From contig CANRNA010000090.1 in assembly GCA_947631805.1 (NCBI GenBank), forward strand, positions 1 through 7,007: a stretch of 7,007 bases of DNA, written 5' to 3'. A program made the position numbers and the translations under genes. How positions within the stretch are numbered: the first letter of the stretch is position 1; each line of letters begins with the position of its first letter. Positions 1-5,712 of the stretch are shown here, one piece after another. Source of the DNA: an uncultured Oscillospiraceae bacterium. Its GTDB lineage: Bacteria > Bacillota > Clostridia > Oscillospirales > Oscillospiraceae. The notes below the pieces were generated by a model. That model was not told where the DNA came from. It searched no databases and was given only the letters and a program-made list of their open reading frames with translations.

Positions 1-263
1 CCGTCGGGCTCGGCGTCAGCCAGCTGGGACCAGCCGATGGAGCCGGAGCCGCCGGGGACGTTGTCGATAACGATGGTCTGGCCGATGTACTTCTCGGCGT
101 ACTGGGCCAGCAGACGGGCGGTGATGTCGGTGCCGTTGCCCGCGTCATAGGCCACGATGATGTGCACGGGGCCGTCGGGAGCCCAGCCGCCGTCGGCGAG
201 AGCGCCCGCGCCCAGAGCCGCTACCATGACCAGGGCCAGAAGCAAAGCGATGATCTTTTTCAT
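1..263 (-). CDS. TctC/Bug-family substrate-binding protein, N-terminal part (cut by window edge)
   Basis: This is the first 87 codons of an exported solute receptor; the family is normally about 310-330 aa. The start ATG at 261-263 has AAAGGAAG about 8 bases upstream. Residues 1-23 are a signal peptide: MKK, a hydrophobic run rich in L, A and V, then an ALA|D type I cleavage site. The mature protein has the family's first strand and loop, PVHIIVAYDAGNGTDITARL, then a GQTIVIDN strand, a PGGSGSIG loop and an EPDG motif at the window edge. Known members bind citrate or other carboxylates, sometimes amino acids or nicotinate, and deliver them to the TctA/TctB membrane proteins, whose genes are often adjacent; that side lies outside the window. 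The ligand cannot be predicted. There is no lipobox cysteine in the signal peptide, which is unusual if the host is a monoderm. Family assignment is fairly certain; transporter partners are inferred. Confidence 0.85.
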   Translation of the reverse strand, partial: MKKIIALLLALVMVAALGAGALADGGWAPDGPVHIIVAYDAGNGTDITARLLAQYAEKYIGQTIVIDNVPGGSGSIGWSQLADAEPD

Positions 264-310
264 TTTGGTACTTCCTTTCGTGAATAAAATATGTCGCTGG
301 GGACATGACA

Positions 311-339
311 AAAATATCACATCTTACCAAGAAAATCAA
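311..339 (-). promoter_or_regulatory. Probable sigma-A promoter of the TctC-type gene
   Basis: Read on the minus strand there is a -35 box TTGATT (334-339), a 17-base spacer and a -10 box TATTTT (311-316). Transcription would start near 304, leaving a leader of about 40 bases before the ATG at 263. An inverted repeat ATGTC-N6-GACAT (291-306) lies at the predicted start point and could be an operator, but its arms are only 5 bases. This promoter implies that the receptor gene is not simply transcribed through from guaB. Confidence 0.5.
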
Positions 340-393
340 CAAGGAATTGGGAAAAACGCCCCGATTTTTTCAACGATTTTCCCAGCACGTATC

Positions 394-1896
394 TCACTTG
401 ATGGCGCTGGTGGTGCGCAGCGTCACGTCGTGATAGCCGCCCTCCACGATGCTCGTCTCGCTGACCAGCGTCAGCCGGGCGTCCCGCTGGAGCTGGGGAA
501 TGTCGGTCACGCCGCAGTTGCACATGGTGGACTTGACCTTGTACAGGGTCTTCTGCACGTTGTCGTGGAGACTGCCGGCGTAGGTGACATAGCTGTCCAC
601 CCCCTCCTCGAAGGAGAGGGACTCCGCCCCGCCCAAGTCGTAGCGCTGCCAGTTCCGGGCCCTGTTGGAGCCCTCGCCCCAGTACTCCTTCACGTAGGTG
701 CCGTTGATGTTCTGGATGGGCGTGGGGCTCTCGTCGAAGCGGGCGAAATACCGCCCCAGCATGACGAAATCCGCCCCCATGGCCAGAGCCAGGGTGATGT
801 GGTGATCGTGGACGATGCCGCCGTCGGAGCAGATGGGCACGTACACGCCGGTCTTTTCATAGTACTCGTCCCGGGCGGCCGCCACCTCGATGATTGCCGT
901 GGCCTGGCCCCGGCCGATGCCCTTTGTCTCCCGGGTGATGCAGATGGACCCGCCGCCGATGCCCACCTTTACAAAGTCGGCCCCGGCCTCGGCCAGGAAG
1001 AAGAACCCCTCCCGGTCCACCACGTTGCCCGCGCCCACCTTCACGCTCTCGCCGTAGTGCTCCCGTATCCAGGCGATGGTGTTCTTCTGCCAGATGGAGT
1101 GGCCCTCCGACGAGTCGATGCACAGCGCGTCCGCCCCCGCTTCCACCAGGGCGGGCACACGCTGGGCGTAGTCACGGGAGTTGATGCCCGCGCCCACCAT
1201 CAGCCGCTTTTTTCCGTCCAGCAGCTCGTCGGGGTTTTCCTTGTGGCTGGCGTAGTCCTTGCGGAACACGAAATACTGTAAACGTCCGTCCCCGGACACG
1301 ATGGGCAGGCTGTTGAGCTTGTGGTCCCAGATGATGTCGTTGGCCTCCTTCAGGCTCGTCCCCTCCGGGGCGGTGACGAGTTTTTCCCGGGGGGTCATGA
1401 AGGAGCGCACCAGCTCCGACCGGTCCATCCGGCTGACCCGGTAGTCCCGGCTGGTGACGATGCCCAGCAGCCGACCGTTGGCGGTGCCGTCCTCGGTGAC
1501 GGCCACGGTGGAAAAGCCGTTTTTCGCCTTCAGGGCCAGGATGTCCCCCAATGTGGCGTCCGGCGTCACGTTGGAGGCGCTGACCACGAAGCCGGACTTG
1601 TGGTTTTTCACCCGCGCCACCATGGCCGCCTCGTCCTCGATGGACTGGGACCCGTAGATGAAGGACATTCCCCCCTCACGGGCCAGGGCGATGGCCAGGG
1701 TGTCGTTGGACACGGACTGCATGATAGCGCTCGTCATGGGGATGCTTAAGGTGATGGCGGGCTCCTCCCCTTTTCTGTACCGCACCAGGGGCGTGCGCAG
1801 GGAGATATTGGCCGGTACGCACTGCTCCGATGTGTAGCCGGGAATGAGAAGGTACTCGCTGAAGGTGTGGGACGGTTCGCTGTAATAGTACGCCAT
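394..1896 (-). CDS. guaB: IMP dehydrogenase, Tritrichomonas foetus-like type
   Basis: Cytosolic inosine-5'-monophosphate dehydrogenase, 500 aa. It oxidises IMP to XMP with NAD+, the committed step to GMP. The TIM barrel is interrupted at about residues 102-220 by a CBS-pair (Bateman) subdomain. Catalytic Cys319 lies in GIGGGSICITR (313-322); Asp261 is in CIDSSEG, Asp358 in CSDGG, and the mobile-flap pair Arg418-Tyr419 in NWQRYDLGG. These positions equal the residue numbers I recall for the T. foetus enzyme, and the protein reads as that variant from its first residues (MAYYYSEPSHTFSEYLLIPG). The start MAYYY is chosen because AAGGAGGG (1903-1910) sits 6 bases upstream. An in-frame ATG at 1950 would add 18 residues that fall in the leader and have no family counterpart. 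The gene is monocistronic or first in its unit, divergent from the phosphate transporter. Lys310 and Glu431 match residues linked to weak mycophenolic acid sensitivity in T. foetus. Function is nearly certain. Confidence 0.97.
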   Translation of the reverse strand: MAYYYSEPSHTFSEYLLIPGYTSEQCVPANISLRTPLVRYRKGEEPAITLSIPMTSAIMQSVSNDTLAIALAREGGMSFIYGSQSIEDEAAMVARVKNHKSGFVVSASNVTPDATLGDILALKAKNGFSTVAVTEDGTANGRLLGIVTSRDYRVSRMDRSELVRSFMTPREKLVTAPEGTSLKEANDIIWDHKLNSLPIVSGDGRLQYFVFRKDYASHKENPDELLDGKKRLMVGAGINSRDYAQRVPALVEAGADALCIDSSEGHSIWQKNTIAWIREHYGESVKVGAGNVVDREGFFFLAEAGADFVKVGIGGGSICITRETKGIGRGQATAIIEVAAARDEYYEKTGVYVPICSDGGIVHDHHITLALAMGADFVMLGRYFARFDESPTPIQNINGTYVKEYWGEGSNRARNWQRYDLGGAESLSFEEGVDSYVTYAGSLHDNVQKTLYKVKSTMCNCGVTDIPQLQRDARLTLVSETSIVEGGYHDVTLRTTSAIK

Positions 1897-1902
1897 GATA
1901 GG

Positions 1903-1910
1903 CCCTCCTT
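1903..1910 (-). promoter_or_regulatory. Ribosome binding site fixing the guaB start
   Basis: AAGGAGGG on the minus strand lies 6 bases before the ATG at 1894-1896. It is a near-perfect anti-16S match at good spacing. It rules against the longer in-frame start at 1948-1950, which has no comparable site. Confidence 0.85.
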
Positions 1911-1921
1911 GTTCGTCAGGG

Positions 1922-1946
1922 GACATCCGGCAGGCCCCGGTCTGTC
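1922..1946 (-). promoter_or_regulatory. Possible small hairpin in the guaB leader
   Basis: On the minus-strand transcript GACA-GA-CCGG-GGCCTG-CCGG-A-TGTC can fold as two 4-bp helices separated by an asymmetric internal loop, with a 6-base loop. It sits between the predicted transcription start (about 1958) and the ribosome binding site (1903-1910). It has no T-run and does not cover the ribosome binding site, so a regulatory role is only a possibility. Confidence 0.25.
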
Positions 1947-1964
1947 GCATTTTTCTTGCCGTGT

Positions 1965-1993
1965 ATTGTATCAGGGGCCGGATACAAAGTCAA
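1965..1993 (-). promoter_or_regulatory. guaB promoter containing an inverted repeat
   Basis: On the minus strand -35 is TTGACT (1988-1993), the spacer is exactly 17 bases and -10 is TACAAT (1965-1970), a near-consensus sigma-A promoter. The spacer begins with TTGTATC, and GATACAA overlaps the first five bases of the -10 box, giving a perfect 7-base inverted repeat with an 8-base centre (1966-1987). A protein bound there would block RNA polymerase, so it is a candidate operator. It does not resemble the Bacillus PurR box. Predicted start is near 1958, giving a leader of about 62 bases. Confidence 0.7.
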
Positions 1994-2046
1994 TGCCGCC
2001 GCCGTATTTTCGACAAAAGCGTTACCAAATGATACCTATTTTTAAC

Positions 2047-2075
2047 TTGTGCGGATGAATTCCCCGCGTTAATAT
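2047..2075 (+). promoter_or_regulatory. Weak candidate promoter of the Na/Pi cotransporter gene
   Basis: TTGTGC (2047-2052), 17 bases, then TAATAT (2070-2075) in the AT-rich divergent gap. Each box departs from consensus, but the position suits the gene at 2126 and nothing better is visible between 1994 and 2125. No clear phosphate-responsive (Pho box) repeats were recognised. Confidence 0.3.
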
Positions 2076-2094
2076 GTAATTAAGGAGAGTTTGC

Positions 2095-2142
2095 GTGTTT
2101 ATCCTTTATCAGGAGGGGATGCGATATGGACCTGTTTTATAA
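2095..2142 (+). CDS. Possible 15-codon leader peptide overlapping the cotransporter start
   Basis: A GTG at 2095 follows AAGGAG (2082-2087) by 7 bases and opens a 15-codon frame, reading MFILYQEGMRYGPVL, that ends at TAA 2140-2142. It overlaps the first 17 bases of the cotransporter gene in another frame and runs across that gene's own ribosome binding site. It could couple or tune translation. It may equally be chance: it is very short and starts with GTG, and nothing recognisable is encoded. Confidence 0.2.
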   Translation: MFILYQEGMRYGPVL

Positions 2143-3970
2143 GATCATCGCCCTGCTGGGCGGCTTGTCCATGTTCCTTTACGGCATGCGCGTCATGGGG
2201 GACGGGCTGAAAAGCTGCTCCGGCGGCGCCATGAAGGCGGCCCTTGCCAAGGTCACCGGCCGCCCCGCCCTGGGCTTCATCCTGGGCATGCTCGTCACCT
2301 GCATGATCCAGAGCTCCACCGCCACCATCGTGCTGACGGTGGGCCTGGTGGGCGCGGGCTTTCTCACCTTCCGCCAGTCCATCGGCATCGTCCTGGGTGC
2401 CAACGTGGGCACGGCCATCACCGCCCAGATCATCCGGCTCATGGACGTGCAGGCCGGGGCCACCAGCCTCCTCTATATGTTCAACGCCGAGAACCTGGCC
2501 CCCCTGGCCCTCATCCTGGGCATCGTGCTGGTGATGTTCGTGTCCAAGAGCTCTGCCAAGAACATGGGCACCATCGCCATCGGCTTTGGCGTGCTGTTCA
2601 TGGGCCTCATCTTCATGAGCGACGCGGTCAGCACCCTGGGGGACAAGCTCAGCGGCCTTCTCACCGCCTTTGAGGGCAACTATCTTCTGGGGTTCCTGGC
2701 GGGCACCCTGGTGACCGGGGTCATCCAGAGCTCCTCCGCCGTGGTGGGCATCCTCCAGTCCTTTGCCAGCTCCGTGGGGGTGCGCTTTTGCGGGGTGTTC
2801 GCCGTGATCATCGGCGTGAACATCGGCGACTGCCTGACCACCTTCCTTGTCAGCCGCATCGGGGCCAAACCCGAGCAGATACGCACGGTCACGGTCCACG
2901 TCATCTACAACATCTGTGCGGCGTCCCTCATCGCCCTGGTCCTCACCCTGGGCCGGACCACCGGCCTTCTGGGAGACGGGCTGTGGTACCGGGAGCTGGA
3001 CTCCGGCGGCGTGGCAAACGTCCACGGCCTGTTCCGTCTCGTCCCGGCGGTGCTGCTGCTGCCCCTGTCCGGGGTTTTCGCCCGGCTGGCGGAAAAGCTC
3101 GTGCCGGACAAGCCCCTGGACACGGAGGACCAGGATATCGTGGACAACCTGCGGGAGCTGGACGCCCGTCTGGTGGAAAACCCCGGCGTGGCCCTGGACC
3201 AGTCCGCCCACCTGCTGGGCCACATGGCCTCCGTCGCCAAGGACAACTTTGAGTCCGCCGTCAAGCAGATATTCGACCCCGACCCCAAGCTGGCCGAGCG
3301 CATCAACCAGCGGGAGGCCCTGCTGGACCGGATGGCCGACGCCACCAACCAGTACGTGGTGGACCTGTCCCCCTATGTGACCCTCGCCTCCCAGAACCGG
3401 GAGCAGAACTTCCAGATAAAGGCCCTGGACTGCTTCGAGCGCATCGGAGACCTGGCCCAGAACATCCTCCACGACAGCGACAGCATCCACGAAAACGGCA
3501 AGCCCCTGTCCCCCGAGGCCCAGACCGACCTGAAGGGCACCATCACCACCGTGAACGACATCCTCTCCCTCACCGTAAAGGCTTTCACCGACAACGACCT
3601 GTCCCGGGCCAGGGCCGTGGAGCCTCTGGAGGAGGTCATCGACGACATCATCGAGGTGATGAAGGCCCGCCATGTCCAGCGCATGACCCAGGGGGTGTGC
3701 GACGTGGTCAACGGCATCCAGTACCAGAACCTGCTGCAAAATCTGGAGCGCATCAGCGACCAGTGCTCCGACCTGGCGGTGTATATGCTCAGCCGGACGG
3801 ACACCGCCGTGGCCGGGCAGGAGCACCGGTATCTCCACGATCTGCACCACTCCGACAACGAGGCGTACCGGCGCATGTTCCGGGAAAACTACCGAAAATA
3901 CTTCCAGGCCCTCCATCTGGCAGCCAGTGGACAGGGAGAGCCGGAGGGAGCCGCGCGAAAAAAACCTTGA
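2126..3970 (+). CDS. Na+/phosphate cotransporter with C-terminal PhoU-like domain
   Basis: A 614-aa inner-membrane protein expected to import inorganic phosphate with sodium. Two Na/Pi-cotransporter repeats are visible. Each has a QSS signature (QSSTAT at 62-67, QSSSA at 201-205) followed by a matching G-x-N-x-G stretch (GANVGTAITA at 91-100, GVNIGDCLTT at 230-239). Hydrophobic segments fill residues 1-320. From about 340 to 555 it is a soluble helical PhoU-like domain with two related metal-site motifs, FERIGDLAQNI (437-447) and LERISDQCSDLA (540-551). The tail (597-614) is polar and probably disordered. The ATG has AGGAGG (2111-2116) 9 bases upstream. Length and domain order are typical of bacterial NptA/YjbB-like proteins. 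The PhoU part probably senses or restrains flux. Alternative ions are possible, as some relatives are uncharacterised. The stop codon overlaps the -35 box of the next promoter. Confidence 0.93.
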   Translation: MDLFYKIIALLGGLSMFLYGMRVMGDGLKSCSGGAMKAALAKVTGRPALGFILGMLVTCMIQSSTATIVLTVGLVGAGFLTFRQSIGIVLGANVGTAITAQIIRLMDVQAGATSLLYMFNAENLAPLALILGIVLVMFVSKSSAKNMGTIAIGFGVLFMGLIFMSDAVSTLGDKLSGLLTAFEGNYLLGFLAGTLVTGVIQSSSAVVGILQSFASSVGVRFCGVFAVIIGVNIGDCLTTFLVSRIGAKPEQIRTVTVHVIYNICAASLIALVLTLGRTTGLLGDGLWYRELDSGGVANVHGLFRLVPAVLLLPLSGVFARLAEKLVPDKPLDTEDQDIVDNLRELDARLVENPGVALDQSAHLLGHMASVAKDNFESAVKQIFDPDPKLAERINQREALLDRMADATNQYVVDLSPYVTLASQNREQNFQIKALDCFERIGDLAQNILHDSDSIHENGKPLSPEAQTDLKGTITTVNDILSLTVKAFTDNDLSRARAVEPLEEVIDDIIEVMKARHVQRMTQGVCDVVNGIQYQNLLQNLERISDQCSDLAVYMLSRTDTAVAGQEHRYLHDLHHSDNEAYRRMFRENYRKYFQALHLAASGQGEPEGAARKKP

Positions 3971-3995
3971 CACGGCCGCCCCTTTCGCCTATAAT
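3967..3995 (+). promoter_or_regulatory. Perfect consensus sigma-A promoter before asnB
   Basis: TTGACA (3967-3972), a 17-base spacer and TATAAT (3990-3995): every base of both boxes matches consensus. The -35 box overlaps the cotransporter stop codon. The expected start, seven bases past the -10 box, is A4002, which is also the first base of the hairpin at 4002-4035. The only downstream gene in this orientation is the asparagine synthetase at 4063. Confidence 0.85.
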
Positions 3996-4001
3996 AGTCC
4001 C

Positions 4002-4040
4002 AGAGCAAAGACGTTCGGTTGGACGTCTTTGCTCTTTTTT
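4002..4040 (+). terminator. Strong intrinsic terminator or 5' leader hairpin
   Basis: A perfect 12-bp stem (AGAGCAAAGACG at 4002-4013 with its complement at 4024-4035) extends by T-A, T-G and C-G pairs to a GGTT tetraloop (4017-4020). The run TTTTTT spans 4035-4040, its first T closing the stem. It lies 32 bases after the cotransporter stop, so it fits as that gene's terminator. It also lies exactly at the predicted start of the asnB transcript, so it may act as an attenuator or a 5'-stabilising hairpin. It has a T-run only on the plus strand. Confidence 0.88.
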
Positions 4041-4062
4041 CAAGGATTAAGGAGATAGCATC

Positions 4063-5643
4063 ATGTGCGCGATCATGGGATTTACAAAAAGAACGCTGAC
4101 CCGGGAGGAGCTTATGCCCTACTTTGACAGGACCGTCTCCCGGGGGCCGGATATGAGCCGCGTGGAGCAGGCGGGCTCCGGGTGGCTGTGCTTCCACCGG
4201 CTGGCCATCATGGGCCTGCACCCGGAGGGGATGCAGCCGTTCCATCTGGACGGGGATATGGCCGTGTGCAACGGGGAGCTGTATCTGTTCCGGCCTCTGA
4301 AGGCGGAGCTTGCCAAAGAATACGACTTCGTCAGCGAATCGGACTGCGAGATCATCCTCCCCCTCTACCGGAAATACGGGCTGGACATGTTCGCCATGCT
4401 GGACGCGGAGTTTGCCATGATCATCTATGACAGCCGCCGGGACGAGCTCATCGCCGCCCGTGACCCCATCGGCATCCGGCCGCTGTTTTACGGCAAGCTG
4501 GCCGACGGGAGCATGGTCTTCGCCAGCGAAGCGAAAAACCTGGTGGGCCTTTGCGACGAGATATGCCCCTTCCCGCCGGGCCACTATTACGCCGGGGGAA
4601 AGTTCGTCCGCTACGCCGACCTCACCACCGTGGACAAATACCTCCCTGACGACCTGGAGACCGTGTGCCGGAACATCCGGGAAAAGCTCATACTGGGCAT
4701 CGACAAGCGCCTGGACGCGGACGCCCCTCTGGGCTTTCTCCTGTCCGGGGGGCTGGACAGCTCCCTGGTGTGCGCCGTCTCCGCCCGCATCCTGGGCAAG
4801 CACATCCGCTCCTTCGCCATCGGCATGGACACCGACGCCATCGACCTGAAATACGCCCGCCAGGTGGCGGACTACATCGGCGCGGAGCACACGGAGGTGT
4901 ACATGACCCGCCAGCAGGTCCTGGCCAGTCTGGAAGAGGTCATCGCCATGCTGGGCACCTACGACATCACCACCATCCGGGCCAGCATGGGCATGTATCT
5001 GTGCTGCAAGGCCATCCACGAGAACACGGACGTGCGGGTGCTGCTGACCGGGGAGATATCCGACGAGCTGTTCGGCTACAAGTACACCGACTTCGCCCCC
5101 TCCCCGGAGGCCTTCCAGGCGGAGGCCAAAAAGCGGGTGGACGAGCTGTACATGTACGACGTGCTCCGGGCGGACCGGTGCATCTCCGTCAACTCCCTGG
5201 AGGCCCGTGTGCCCTTCGGGGACCTGGAATTCGTCAAATACGTCATGAGCGTCGATCCCCGGCTCAAGGTCAACAGCTACGACATGGGCAAATACCTGCT
5301 GCGCCACGCCTTTGAAAAGGACCACATCCTCCCCGACTCCATCCTCTGGCGGCAGAAGGCGGCCTTCTCCGACGCGGTGGGCCACTCCATGGTGGACGAT
5401 TTGAAGCAGTACGCCGAGGGGCTGTACACCGACGGGGAATTCGAGCAAAAGCGGCAAAAATACGACTTTGCCCGGCCCTTCACCAAGGAGAGCCTGCTCT
5501 ATAGGGAGATATTTGAAAAGTATTACCCCGGCCAGGCGGCCATGGTCAAGGACTTCTGGATGCCCAACCGCGCCTGGAAGGGCTGCGACGTGAACGACCC
5601 CAGCGCCCGGGTCCTGGCAAACTACGGCGCCAGCGGAAAATAA
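4063..5643 (+). CDS. asnB: Asparagine synthetase, glutamine-hydrolysing (AsnB type)
   Basis: Cytosolic enzyme, 526 aa, making asparagine from aspartate, glutamine and ATP. Residues 1 to about 195 are the class II glutaminase: Cys2 after Met removal is the nucleophile (MCAIMGF), with Arg46 (HRLAI), Asn70-Gly71 (CNGELY) and Asp94 (SDCE). From about 200 onward is the synthetase domain, with the ATP pyrophosphatase loop SGGLDSS (228-234), YDITTIRAS (300-308), Glu331 in TGEISDELFGYKY, and EARVPFGD (380-387). YDxTTIRAS and the overall collinearity with Escherichia coli AsnB (554 aa) favour asparagine synthesis over related amidotransferases. The pyrophosphate-loop motif is GEISDE rather than the usual GEGSDE. 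AAGGAG (4049-4054) precedes the ATG by 8 bases; this start is required to place Cys at position 2. The gene appears to be transcribed alone, from the promoter at 3967, through the hairpin at 4002-4040. Confidence 0.94.
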   Translation: MCAIMGFTKRTLTREELMPYFDRTVSRGPDMSRVEQAGSGWLCFHRLAIMGLHPEGMQPFHLDGDMAVCNGELYLFRPLKAELAKEYDFVSESDCEIILPLYRKYGLDMFAMLDAEFAMIIYDSRRDELIAARDPIGIRPLFYGKLADGSMVFASEAKNLVGLCDEICPFPPGHYYAGGKFVRYADLTTVDKYLPDDLETVCRNIREKLILGIDKRLDADAPLGFLLSGGLDSSLVCAVSARILGKHIRSFAIGMDTDAIDLKYARQVADYIGAEHTEVYMTRQQVLASLEEVIAMLGTYDITTIRASMGMYLCCKAIHENTDVRVLLTGEISDELFGYKYTDFAPSPEAFQAEAKKRVDELYMYDVLRADRCISVNSLEARVPFGDLEFVKYVMSVDPRLKVNSYDMGKYLLRHAFEKDHILPDSILWRQKAAFSDAVGHSMVDDLKQYAEGLYTDGEFEQKRQKYDFARPFTKESLLYREIFEKYYPGQAAMVKDFWMPNRAWKGCDVNDPSARVLANYGASGK

Positions 5644-5668
5644 GATACAAATAGGATACATATAAAGC

Positions 5669-5692
5669 AGCGGGGACCGGCCGGTCCCCGCT
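5669..5692. terminator. Palindromic hairpin between convergent asnB and proA
   Basis: A perfect 24-base GC-rich palindrome forming a 10-bp stem (AGCGGGGACC with its complement) around GGCC. It lies 25 bases after the asnB stop and 20 bases beyond the proA stop, in the position of a bidirectional terminator. The T-rich tails are weak on both sides: TTCCCTGTCTT on the plus strand and GCTTTATAT on the minus strand. Stem strength rather than the tail would have to carry termination. Confidence 0.65.
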
Positions 5693-5712
5693 TCCCTGTC
5701 TTATCCGCTCCT

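Noticed and set aside
349..383. GGGAAAA...TTTTCCC inverted arms after guaB as a terminator
   Set aside because: The loop is about 21 bases, the arms are mostly A-T pairs, and no T-run follows on the minus-strand transcript. I see no convincing guaB terminator in 264-393.
157..1281. A 374-codon open frame on the plus strand opposite guaB
   Set aside because: Its protein has no recognisable family features, and it lies antisense to a clear IMP dehydrogenase. Long antisense frames are expected where third positions are nearly all G or C.
1894..1950. Upstream ATG at 1950 extending guaB by 18 residues
   Set aside because: The extension lies in the transcribed leader, lacks a ribosome binding site and has no family counterpart, whereas the ATG at 1896 has a strong one.
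1897..2125. Riboswitch or structured leader in the guaB/cotransporter gap
   Set aside because: I searched by eye for purine riboswitch-like or other large conserved folds. Apart from the promoter dyad and one small weak hairpin, nothing is seen.
2099..3973. A 624-codon open frame on the minus strand opposite the Na/Pi cotransporter
   Set aside because: It is rich in G, H, D, Q and V in a pattern typical of complement translation of GC-rich genes. It has no motif and is fully covered by a well-supported gene.
3889..5661. A 590-codon open frame on the minus strand opposite asnB
   Set aside because: It shows the same antisense composition effect, runs through the terminator and promoter of asnB, and matches no family.
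5644..5661. GATACA repeated at an 11-base interval after asnB, resembling the arm of the guaB dyad
   Set aside because: Only 6 bases are shared, in AT-rich DNA outside any promoter. Similarity to the guaB operator arm is likely chance.
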